Assembly: GCA_006176705.1 (NCBI GenBank)
Contig: QRFJ01000056.1
Location: forward strand, 851,352 to 915,351
DNA: 64,000 bases
Direction of reading: 5' to 3'
Source: Cocos nucifera
Lineage: Eukaryota > Streptophyta > Magnoliopsida > Arecales > Arecaceae
Part shown: piece by piece, positions 38,358-50,100 of the stretch
Numbering within the stretch: the stretch's first letter is position 1
How the letters are laid out: the number at the start of each line of letters is the position of its first letter
Position numbers and translations under genes: made by a program
The notes under the pieces: model-generated
What the model saw: only the letters and a program-made list of their open reading frames with translations
What the model was told of the DNA's origin: nothing
Databases searched by the model: none

Positions 38358-39429
38358 GTTCGACGAAGCGCGCCCACTGACTTCAGAATCAATAAACTGG
38401 GATCTTGCCAAGATTTTTCAGTTTTTCTTTTTTTTTTTTTTTTTTTTGTCTTTCCAGGATGTCATCTAATCAGAAGAAGAATTTGCAATGAATAAAAGAA
38501 GTCTACCCTTTCTGTGCACGTCGATCAAGTCCTTTCAACGATTAAGACTATACTCTTCTAATCATGGCTAACTAAGATTACAAAGAAGAATTAATGTTTA
38601 GTGAGTCACAGCATTGGAAGCTCTCGAGCATTGCTTCTTCTATAAGTTGCCTAACATTTAAGCCAGTCATGATCTGCTCTACTTCTTTTCACTGAAAGCG
38701 AGGGTACCGTACACAAACCAGTGCCAACGAATTTTGAGAGCAAGTTTACGCACTAATTGTTGATGCGGACGGTGGAGAGCTCACATAAAATCAACAATGA
38801 TGATGGGCTCTTTTCTAACCTAACAAAGCTAACCTTTTCTTATTTCTAGCCATCATATCTATCGGTTAGATTACGTTGAATAGAAATTAAATGGTTAACA
38901 TATTTTTATGGCATGTGACAAGCATTCGGACAAATGGATAAAAATGCTTAAATACCGTTGATTGTTTAATTAAGATCCGAAAGAAAGCAGAAGATGACAA
39001 TGGCATCGCAACGAGTAGTACATCCTTTCACGACAAGCCAAACCAATTATGGTGCATACATGATTTAAATATTACTTCACAAAAATGTCAGACTTTTAAA
39101 TTAAGTATGTTTATTTATCAGATCTGCAGCTGCTACGCCAGATAGAGTTTTGGAGTAAATTCTCTTTAGGATTCTTCTTCCACGGATAAAACATTTATCT
39201 AAAAAATTATATTTTTTTAAATAAATATTTTTTAGATAATATTTAGATAGGCTTTAAAATTTATTATTCATATTCTTTTATATTACTATTTTTTTGGATA
39301 AATTTTTAAAATTTATTCATATTTTTTATAATATTTTTTATATATTTTAGATTTCAAGAAAATAGATGGCTGAATTATTGAGCATTAAATGATGAAAATA
39401 TTAGAAATAAGGATGGGATATTTTAAGTA
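38358..39429. other. 3' region of the LTP-like gene and AT-rich intergenic DNA
   Basis: It includes a T run at about 38423-38447 and candidate poly(A) signals. No further gene was seen. Confidence 0.55.
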
Positions 39430-39439
39430 TAAAATTAAA

Positions 39440-39706
39440 GATTTTGCTAACGAGTGTCCTAATAATACTCATTAAGGAGCATTGTACTCGTTAAGGAGCA
39501 TTTAATGCTCCTTGAAAATAGTAAAATATCTGGATCAAGATGATATTAAAGATAAAAATTATTGTGAAAGATATAATGGGTATAATTATTTTTATAAAAA
39601 TAAAAATTTTATCTTTAATATCACCTTGATTCAGGTGTTTTGTTGTTTCCAAGGAGCATTAAATGCTCCTTAATGAGTGCTCTTAGGGCGCTCGTTAGCA
39701 AAAACC
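39440..39706. mobile_element. Mutator-like MITE
   Basis: A 267-base element has terminal inverted repeats that extend over more than 100 bases each (GATTTTGCTAACGAG at the left; GGTTTTTGCTAACGAG on the other strand at the right). The subterminal motif AAGGAGCATTTAATGCTCCTT is repeated in each arm. An exact 10-base flanking duplication TAAAATTAAA (39430-39439 and 39707-39716) supports a transposed unit; 9-10 bases is the Mutator range. It has no coding sequence. Confidence 0.85.
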
Positions 39707-39716
39707 TAAAATTAAA

Positions 39717-40173
39717 TGCTTACTAGCTCATGGAAAAATGATTTAGCCATCTCTTAGATGGATAAATTTTTTTTTTATTTTATGAATAAATGCTACTCAT
39801 GGAAAAGTAATTTTTGCATCTTGAAAAATATGAGAACATGAATAAATTGGCCAATGAGAAAGTATGATATTTATTCATAAAAGAATGGCCCTTAGTGAAG
39901 AAACAAGATGAGCCTTCGGCAACTTTGCCATCATGTGCTATATTGAGGGATGCTGCCTATGAAATACTAATATAATGGCGACAATGGATCCACTGCATCC
40001 CAAAATCAATTGCATACAAGCTCATTAAATAAAGATTCCACTAGAATGATCCGCTCTAATACTTTCTAAAGCATCTAACGACTCAAATGTAGATCATGAT
40101 GTCCTAGTAGAAAATCTTCAGGCGAAGAGATCTAGGTAGGTGAACATGGATAATAAAAATATGAGAATTTAAC

Positions 40174-40219
<46 letters not shown>

Positions 40220-40228
40220 AAGGGTATC
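39717..40228. other. Intergenic DNA
   Basis: AT-rich, no gene seen. A GA run of about 40 bases lies at 40176-40215. Confidence 0.6.
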
Positions 40229-41170
40229 ATGTTAGGGATCTGGGTGGGATAATAGCTTGCCAACTAAGAAATCGCAGTGCTGAGTAATGTTTTTAGGAGG
40301 CAGAGATCCAACAATCTAGATGTTAAAGTGTATAGAGAATTATTAAAGAAAAATGTTGAGAAAAATGCCTTGAATTTTTTCATATTAAACCCACAATGAG
40401 GTCCAGAATGACGAATCGAGTCCAACGAGCCCAAAAATACCTCAATCGAAGTCCGGATGGCGAAGATATGTATGAAAGAAGTACGTGGAGCATTCGATGG
40501 ATCATCAGAGTGGGGGCCATGACCGGCAGGCACATGGACGCACGATCCAAGCACACGGGCCCGCTGGGGCTAGCCCAGGTGCGCACTAGCGTGCGAGCCA
40601 GCCAGCGCGCAGGCGCGGCCTAGGCCCAGGCCCAGGCGCGCGCAGCGGGGACACGGCCTAGGTCCAAGCGGCCTCGCAGACGCGCGGGGGAGTCCTTTCT
40701 CCATGCGGACTGCACGCGGTCCTTCTCCATTTTTGCTTGAATTTTGGATTGTGACCGTGGCTATTTAAGCAGCAGACCGAGAAAAATAGAAGATGTGGCT
40801 TGGCAAAAGAGTCATGACTTGAGGTAGAAGGTGTGGCTTGGTGAATTTGAGAGAGTCTGAGATGAATGGAGCAGAGAGAAGGATACTAGCGATAGCAGGA
40901 GCAAGGGCTTCGGACAGACAGCTAGGCGACGGACTGCGATTATTTTAGAGAGTCTCCAAGAGAGAGTTTGGTAAGGTAACTTCTTGTTGAGAGAATTGTA
41001 TACGTGAGTTGAGAGTGGATAATCTCCTCTTGTATCTCTTCTTTTTTCATAGTAATGTTCTGCATGTTCCATGGAAGCGAGCCTTTAGGTTGATCCACGT
41101 ACTTGATTGTTCTTATTTTGATTTTTTCTTTCTTTCTGTCGCAATCTGCTACTACTAAATTCTTGACAAG
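40229..41170 (+). mobile_element. Ty1-copia LTR fragment with primer site
   Basis: The right side reads like the end of a copia LTR (CTTGATTGTTCTTATTTTG, then TTCTTGACA), followed by TAGTATCAAAGC. That is two mismatches from the usual initiator-Met primer-binding site. A TATA-like CTATTTAAGCAGC lies near 40760. The start TGTTAGGGATCTGGG at about 40229 is a guess from the TG end. A GC-rich block at 40550-40700 is unlike its surroundings. No internal coding region follows, so the element is truncated. Confidence 0.5.
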
Positions 41171-42870
41171 TAGTATCAAAGCGTGTTGATATTCCAAACA
41201 GAAAGATACGAGATTGCTTATTTTAATACATCGAGTCTGCATCACCAAATGTTTGGACCTAGATAATTTAAAATAAAAGATAGATCTTTCTCTTCTTCTG
41301 TGAAAATATGCAACGGCTAGCTCAAGCAATCTTTCTCTAAAGGCGAAAAGAAATCCTAGATATGAGACAATATCCACTAGTCTAATTCCTTTACCCTTTC
41401 GATAAGGTATGCCATTGTGTATGCTTCCTGTTACAGCCTTATGATTGCCCAGGTCACTTAGAAATGTATATATTTAGGTCCTATTTAGATGCTAGTTTGG
41501 AGATGGTTGAGTGATGATTGTATATATCCACATAACTAGTTAAACAAGTGCAAAAAATTATGTCTTAACTTACATCATTTATTTAGTTAACGCTCCAAAA
41601 GTAACTAAACTAACAGGTTATTTCATGGAGGAAAGTAAAATAGATTTAACCACCAGGACACTTACTTCTCTCTCTTTGCTTCTTCATTGTTTTTTCCTTT
41701 TACAACTCATCCTATTAATCTTTAGAATGTTAACTAAATAGCAAAAATAATTTTTACCAATATTTATCTGGCTTAGGAGTGGTTACCAATAATATTAAAA
41801 CTCTCTCTTCCTTATTAGCTATTTAGGAACCAAGCAGGACCTTTGTGCCTTTTGAATGACAGGTGCACAATATTTTTGTGGCACCTCCAAAAGGGTGATA
41901 AGAAGTGAAGAACCGGAGTGGGACGACATGACCTGAAACTGAGAGCCTTAAGTCGTCCATTTTATCTTACCAGTAAGCACGCATGAGGGCATTATCACTT
42001 GGATTGGACAATGCCTCCAAAGAGGTGATTAATCCTGAGTCTCTTGGTAGTATGTTTGACAAAGTGTAGTTCATAAACTGCAGAAAGGTGGCATATCTAC
42101 TTTATTATTGGCCCTCTAATGCAAGCAGGCTTTTTTCGTCCTTCTGGGTAGAAAAAAAGTCACATACTGTGATATGTTCAACTTCGAAACAAGAGCAAAG
42201 AATTAGGAGTGCAGAAGGCGGTGAAGCCAGGCTAATGGTTCATCACAAGCTCGGCAACTATACCTTGGAGCTCTCAGCCTGACATCGTCCAGGGGCAAAT
42301 TGATGCAAATCATTTTAAGCTATACTAATGCATAGAGGCTGCCCCTAGTACAAGCATTTCATAAGTCCGGCTTTTGTTTTAATCTCATTTTTCATCCAAA
42401 TTTCTCCTAGCTGGTTGGTCGGATGGTACTCATTGCCACATATTATTTATAAGCTTGAAGCAACCCAAATTACAAATGTCTATAGCAAGTAGCAGCATAG
42501 CCAAAGTTCATGCATATAGCATTCAAACATGGGCACATAAAATGTACAGAGGCCCTTTTAGCTGGGCCTAACCATATAGATCAGAGATGGCTGGTCAAAC
42601 AAGCCCAGTTTCAAGTTTTTTTGCATTGTGGACCGGGTCAAACAAGCCATTGGGAGAAAGTATCTCTCAAACTGGAGATCCTGCCATCGTAGGATGCGTC
42701 ATCATATTATTTTGTTCAAGCTCTCATCTCTACGAAATTGATTGATAGGTCTTCCGTGAGAATAGGGAGGAAAATCCCGCTCCAATAGCTTGATTGGTAG
42801 CTCTTTATCTTTCTCGAAGATTTTTTGTTTCTAAAAATTTCTACTGAGAAAATTAGATTGCTTTTAGATT
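41171..42870. other. Intergenic DNA
   Basis: Nothing recognised. Short open frames here have no family signature. The first part may be internal sequence of the truncated copia element. Confidence 0.5.
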
Positions 42871-42875
42871 TTTAT

Positions 42876-44787
42876 TGTTACGCCCTAAATCAACGACCAT
42901 ATTACCGAAGAATACTATCCTCGATAATACAAAGCCTATCATTCATAATCATTTAAAATCCATCATAATAAAATATAAATAAAAATTTAATTTTCTCATT
43001 TATCAAGTAATTAAACTAATATTGGTCTAGAGTATCTAAATTAAAAAATAAATATCAAACACATATCTCAAATTTATATATAATTCATTATAAGTTTATG
43101 ATCATTTAATAAACTAAGTTCAACTACCAAAATTTCTAAACTTGCTATGCGGATTTTCATGCTTGAATTCTTTGTCGGTCCTAATCTTATTCCTTTATAA
43201 AAGAAAAAAAAATAAAAAAATACGAGCTATACTAACTCAGTAAGTAAAATCTACGCTTTCTTATCGGATTAAGCATAAGTTTTTTTATGATAATATAATA
43301 TTTTAAAAATAATAAATATTATAAAAATAAAGTATTTTATATAGCATAATATAAAATAAGTATAAATCAATCATGCATGCATAAATTATGAAATTTCTTG
43401 AACATGATTCATAAATCATTCTTATCAGATATTCGTATCATATTTCAAAATATTACTCACAGATATTCATGCTATGGTCACTTTATATCCATGATAGGGC
43501 CAATATTCTTAATCGATAAAATTCTTATTTCGTATGCCAACTTTATACCCGATAGCAGGGCCTGTGTTCTTATGGATGCTAGCTTCGGATGTCGATCTTT
43601 CTATAGAAATTCATTCATAGCTACCTAAGAGCATTTGAAATCTTGATATCTTTTTCTTAATATATATATATATATAGATAAAAAAATAATAAAATTCATG
43701 CTTTATAAATATGTTATTTTCATAAAATATATTCATAAAATCAATAGTCATAATAAAACATGTTTTTTCATATCTTATATGCTGATCCTAATTCTATGAA
43801 AAATATAATTTTATAAATAATAGTTTATTTACATGAAAAATATGATAATTTCTAAATAAATAAAGAGCATAAGATCCACTTATCTCAATTATCCTAGATC
43901 CTTAGACTTCTTTAGAAAAATCAAATAATTCTATTTTAAATATTAATTTATAATTAATTTTTATTCATTAAATTTAATAAAATTAAATAACAAAAAAATA
44001 GGTGATTGATTAGATGATCAATCCGATAGGTCATTCGGATACTAAATTGATTCGAGATCATCTTGTCAGAGTTAATATGGGTCCTTAAAAGAGGAATGCA
44101 TGATTCGGTACTGAAGTCTTTAGAGAGAGAAAATGATGAGAGAATCTCTGTATCCATTAAAAGAGGCAAGCATGATAAGGATTAATAAGGATCATGTCAG
44201 GATGATCCAATAGGAATTGTTTATGATGAAATACTATGAATTTCTAACAAGATAAGACTGAGATCCAATCTACTATACGGATTTCAGAGTAATTTTTAGT
44301 CATCTTGATTTTATCTTAGGTTCATTCTGAGGTTCATAGATCAGATAGAGAGATAAAGTGAGTGATTGAAGAGAATTTTTAGAAAGAGAAGGAAAATGGA
44401 GAGGTTTGGCCATGAGAAATTAAGAGAAAAATAAACAGAAACAAGGGTTTCTTTGAAGTTGATTTTCGATAAAGTTGGTGACCGGCGATGAGACTTGGAG
44501 TTTTGGATAGATGAAAGAAAGAGAGAGAGAAGGAATGATTAAGGCCTTACCTTGGATTTAGTGGTGACTTAGCTTTGATTTTTGTTGGGCATAAGGAAGA
44601 AAGGATGCAGCTTCAATTGAAGAAAGAGGGTTCAATGCTCATTGGTGGAGGGTCTTACGAGGAAGAGGGACTTATTTATAGACAACTCTAGGATTTTTGG
44701 CGGCCTTAGGTGCTCCTTTTGGGATTCACCGAAGAAGAAGACTCCTATCGGGAGTCTTCTTCCTATCTTTTTTTCTAGGTTATCACA
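42876..44787 (-). mobile_element. Probable solo LTR
   Basis: On the minus strand it begins TGTGATAACCTAG and ends GATTTAGGGCGTAACA, the usual TG...CA ends. TTTAT flanks both sides (42871-42875 and 44788-44792), which fits a 5-base target duplication. A TATA motif TCTATAAATAAG lies about 110 bases from the minus-strand start. There is no internal domain or second LTR. The duplication is AT-only and could be chance. Confidence 0.55.
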
Positions 44788-44792
44788 TTTAT

Positions 44793-47145
44793 TAAAGATT
44801 TTAAATACCAAAAAAAAAAAAAAAAAAAAAGGAAGAAATGTCTCCCTTTACTAATTTCCACAGGGTCATGTGCTGGACCACTGAGATACTAGTGTTCTTC
44901 CACCCTTTTTTTTTTTTGTTGGCTCAAACTCTTTACTTTTAAAACTTCTGATTATTTAATGATAGAAATTCTTTCAATTGACTCAAACTAACTTATATAA
45001 TTTAATATAACGTGCATCATATACCTTCATCAACTCAACTTTGAGTTCTATGTAAATTAATATCTTAAAACTTTTTAGCTGAATTTTTATAAATACTAAT
45101 CAATGCAAAGCTAATTTCATAAACATTTACATCAATAAGGTTTCAAATTATATAGACCTTTGCTCTTCCTGGCACATGTATATTCATAAAAAATGCTAAA
45201 TTTTAATTTCTATCGAGGCAAAAACACACACACACACTAACATCCTAGGTTAACAATAAACCAAAACTTATCCTTCTTAAATTTCAAACCTAACAAATCA
45301 TGTTGAGAGATTTATCTTGAATCAACAACATCATCGTCATCATTATCACTAATATTATTTTGAAAGATGGCCCTCAATTGCACATTTGCACCTTATATAT
45401 ATAATAGAGATTTAATTTGTATAAAAATCTTTTATTTTATATTTAATATAAATTTGACTATTAATCCTTTTATTTATTATATTGTCATTATATTTCAAGA
45501 ATGATTAGAAAAAAGAGAAAAAAATTTACATATCACATGAAACTAATATTAATGATATTTATGTTAATAATGGAAGTTTCCATATAAAGACTCTTAAATA
45601 GGGTTTTCTATTTGCTATATGAATATTTATATTAATGATGGAAGTTTCTACTCGATCATCATTAAAATTTATTATCTAATGTAGGTTAGCTTATGCAAAA
45701 TTCTTCATTTGCCATATGGATATTGTTGGGAGTTTTTGCTTGGCCATCAAAGTTTACTACTTATTTACAACAAAAATCTAATTATCAAATTCTTACGTGA
45801 TTGCATTATCATAATGTAGTTCAAGAATAATCCAAAAAAAATATATATATATCTCATGTATAGCATAGAGACAATATTAATGATACTTATATTAATTATG
45901 AGAGTTTGTTTAAATTTTTTTTGGCTCACCATTCGATTGCTGATATAACCTTGTATTTGGTCAAAATCATGAGAGCATGGATGGATGAGATTAGAAAGAT
46001 GGATGGTCTCTATTTACTATTTAGTTTAAAAAGTTATAAAAAGTATAAATAAAAAAAGAGGGATTGTTCATCCAACTTGATCCATCAATTTATATCCTTC
46101 TAAATCAAAAAGATACAAAAAATAATGGAGCATTAATGGATGAATTTTTGCATTGATAAAATTATTTTCATTAATTTTTTTAATAAAAATATAATATTTT
46201 TACTTTTTATTTATATTATTTATATATATTTTATATATACTATTAATCATATATTATTAAATTTTATTTTTAATTATTTTAATTTTAGTACATAATTTTG
46301 ATAATTATAATTAAATAATTAAAATTATCTTTTATTTTTCTATTTTTATTTGTTATTTCTAATAAATTATTTATATAATATTATTTTATAATTTAAATTA
46401 AATTATAAATAAATTATTTTTTAATATATGAATATAACTAATTAATTTATAAAATTATCTATTAAATTAAGTTAAAATTAATATTTATATAAATTTTATA
46501 AATTATAAATATAGTAATTATAAGTTTACAAACCATTTGCCTCTTTAGTATAAATAAATATTATAAATTAATAATATAAATATAGTAAAAAATAATCTAG
46601 TAAATATATTATATAAATATCATTCATTTTTTTTTCATTCCTCTTATGCCAAATAAAAAAAAAATATTTATATTAATTTTTTTATATATTTTATTAAATA
46701 TATGAAAGAATGGATAGATATATTCATCCATCTTCTTTCTCATCTATTTTTTTTTTTTATCTATTATTCTTTCAATTCACCGTCCAAGTAGAAGATAAAT
46801 GATGCCTACACTACTAACATTAGTATTAATTATAGAAGTTTAGATGCAAACTTTATTACATTTTATTATTTAATATATAACTGAAATTGGACTATAAAAA
46901 ATTTCTATTTATTATATTTTTTATTATATTATATTATATTTTAGAAATTGTTAAAAAAGTTTAAAAAAAATGTATAAGGGTGCGGTGCGTTATTTAAAAA
47001 TAGCCAGGTCCCATACGGAACTCGGTCGCCTCATCCGAGGTCATACGACTAGCCCAAGTTTTCCTTGCTATTCTGCTAGGTTTAGCGAAATCGCGGCCGG
47101 AGTTCCGCCCGAGGCTCGAAACTCGAAGCAGCAAGCGGTGTGGAG
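44793..47145. other. AT-rich intergenic DNA upstream of CSN1
   Basis: No gene was seen. The motif AATATTAATGATATTTATATTAATGATGG-like (partial copies) recurs near 45548, 45632, 45870 and 46815, so a small dispersed repeat has multiplied here. The last 150 bases turn GC-rich and should include the CSN1 promoter and leader; TATA-like sequences at 46971 and 46993 are candidates only. Confidence 0.5.
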
Positions 47146-50100
47146 ATGGACGGCGACGAGGAGGGGGTGGTGGGACCGATGGGCGACGAGGCGATGTTTT
47201 CGAATGGCGGCGACGATGGCCGGCGGCAGCAGCGACGGATGAAGGCGGTGATGGGTGGAGAGCAGATGGACGTGGAGGCCTACGCGTCGCTGTACATCGG
47301 CCGGACGAAGGTGATGCGACTGCTTTTCATGGCGGAGCACTGCGGAAACGAGGGAATGCAGCTCGAGGCCCTCCGCCTCGCCTACGACGAGATCAAGAAG
47401 GGCGGGGATTCCCACCTCTACCGCGAAGTAGCCGGCAAGATAGCCGGCCGCCTCGGGCCTCAATACACCCTCGACCAGGGCTGGGCCGACGCCGTCGACC
47501 GCCGCGCCGAGCAGCGGAAGGACAAACTCGATAACGAGCTCAATGGCTATAGGGTACCCATCCTCCAATTCTTGTTCCTTTCCTTCTCATTGTCAAATTT
47601 ATTTAAAAAACCCAGCAAAAGTCTTCTCTTTGGAGATCTTAGAATGCTTGCTTCTACATGTTAATCGCAGTGATGTGAGGTATTTGCCCCCGCCCACCCC
47701 CTTTTTTTAATAAAAGCGATTCTTACATTATTGTTTTACTACATTTCTCTGAGTTTTGGTTAATATGTACATGAGCACCACAAAACATAGAGACCAAGGA
47801 CATTACCTGATTTCTTTTAACTTCTACGTCACCTCTTTGTAGATTTCCAATGCTTGCTCCCAAATATCGATTACGAGCGATGTAGACTTTTTTCTGACAA
47901 AAAGCGAGCTTTTTTTGGATTATTTCGACTATCACCACCAATTTTGAGGGAAAAGGATATAGCCTGCTTTCCTTTTTTTCTTTTTTGCCCTTTTACTTGG
48001 AATTGTCATGGTTAACTTTACCCAGAACTTCAATGTGCAGACAAATTTGATCAAAGAGAGCATCAGAATGGGTTACAATGATTTAGGAGATTTCTATTAT
48101 GCTCGTGGTCAACTTGGAGATGCTTTTAAGAATTATGTCCGTACCCGTGATTATTGCACTACATCAAAACACGTTATTCAGATGTGTTTGAATGTTATTC
48201 TGGTCAGCATCGAGTTGGGCCAGTTCTTGCATGTGTCGAATTATGTTAGTAAAGCTGAGCAAACACCAGAGTCACTGGACTCTATCACAGTTGCAAAGCT
48301 ACGATGTGCTGCAGGATTGGCTTATTTGGAGGCGAAGAAGTACAAGCTTGCTGCTCGCAAGGTCATTCTTTTTCAATATTTGCATCTCTAGTATTTTTTG
48401 CCATTACAAGCTCCACTTGTTTTACGAGTAATGCAAGCTATTCTCTCTGGTCGAGGGGATGCAATTTGGGATGTTTCTTTAATGTTTTGAAACATGCTGT
48501 GCATGAGATATTTGTACTTTATATGCCTGAGCTTCTATTCTGTGCCTTCACAGGTGATGATCTTGGTGGAAGAATATATTTCGAAATAACATGGTATATA
48601 TTTAACAATAGTTTTCAGATCATGCTAAAGATAAAACAAAATGCATCCTAAATTCATGTGGCTACTTGAACTATGTGGAATGATTATAGCAAAATTATCA
48701 ACATATAGCAGATCAATGTAAATACTACTTAGCAGTAGCAGACAAAACAAAAATCATCTTTTCTTGGCTGAACTTCATAACTGTCTCCATCAATTAGGAG
48801 TAGTAATTTAGTCTGTTTCGATTCAGTATTAAGCTGAAAGACAAATCCACAGAATTAGTACTTGGTGAATGTAGAATAGGGAATCATTTGGGGAAATATC
48901 CCTTTTTCATTAACAGAAAACTGTCTCATGGGGAGCCAGCATATTTGTGGGTAAATTTTTTGTTATTGTTGTTCGAGAGCTATTTTTACCGCACATGCTT
49001 TTATGATACAATTACAGAAACAAGAACTTGTAATTTTGCTGACATATCAGGTCAATCTTGGAAACCCTCTCTAGCATCCGTAGAATCAGGTTGTTGACTT
49101 TAAAATTCTACAGCCATTTTTCACAGTATACTTCATGCGCTTTTGTTCAGCTATCTATAAATGTTATGCTCCACCATTGTGAGCCGAGAGGGCAATTAAC
49201 TGCTTCTTTGGTTAAATATATAGAATATTTAACTAAGAGTATTCACAACTCTTGTGGTTTCTGCAGTTTCTGGAAACTGGTCCTGAACTAGGGAACAACT
49301 ATACAGAGGTGATAGCACCCCAAGATGTTGCTACATATGGTGGACTTTGTGCACTTGCATCTTTTGACCGAACAGAACTGAAGGCATCTCTTTTCTGTTT
49401 GCTTCTTTATAATTGCAATTAATTTTTTCTTTATTTGTTCCAGCTCACATAGCTTAATCAAAGTCTAACTAGCTGCCTTATTATCCCCAGAACAAAGTCA
49501 TTGACAACATTAACTTTAGAAATTTCTTAGAGTTGGTGCCTGAAGTAAGGGAGCTCATAAATGACTTCTATGCAAGGTACAATGGTATTTCCTTTTTTCC
49601 CTTATCCATTGATGACTTGCCTATGTTCAAAATGTATTATTTTCATCTTGCTAATCATAATCTTGTGTTTTACTCTCATTTTTTTAATGATTAATTTCTC
49701 TTATAAACAATAATAAGAGAATCTGAAAAGCAATTGAAGTAACACTTTAGTTTATTTTTATTAATTTCTATATCAATATCTTCTCAAGAATAGGATGCCA
49801 TATGTGTGCTTCTATGAATCATGTGATAAGCATGTTGAAAGTATCATGGAAAGCATTTAACTTCTATACTTGTTAAGTTCTGTCTATTCACTGAGTGGAG
49901 ATGCTTTCTTGTAAGGAAAGGCAATTCTGAAACTTGAAGGCAGAGAGTAATCTAATCTAATCTATAATATATTTATTTGGGGTTCTAGGCATTATCATCC
50001 TCAAATGTGTAAGGATTAGTGTTTGATGGTTGGTAGATTAATATCAATAAAAAAATGATTAATATTGTTATTTGGGATGTTTACCATTCTAGTTCTTTTC

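Noticed and set aside
47068..47568. 166-codon open frame on the minus strand over CSN1 exon 1
   Set aside because: Antisense shadow; the plus strand encodes conserved CSN1 sequence.
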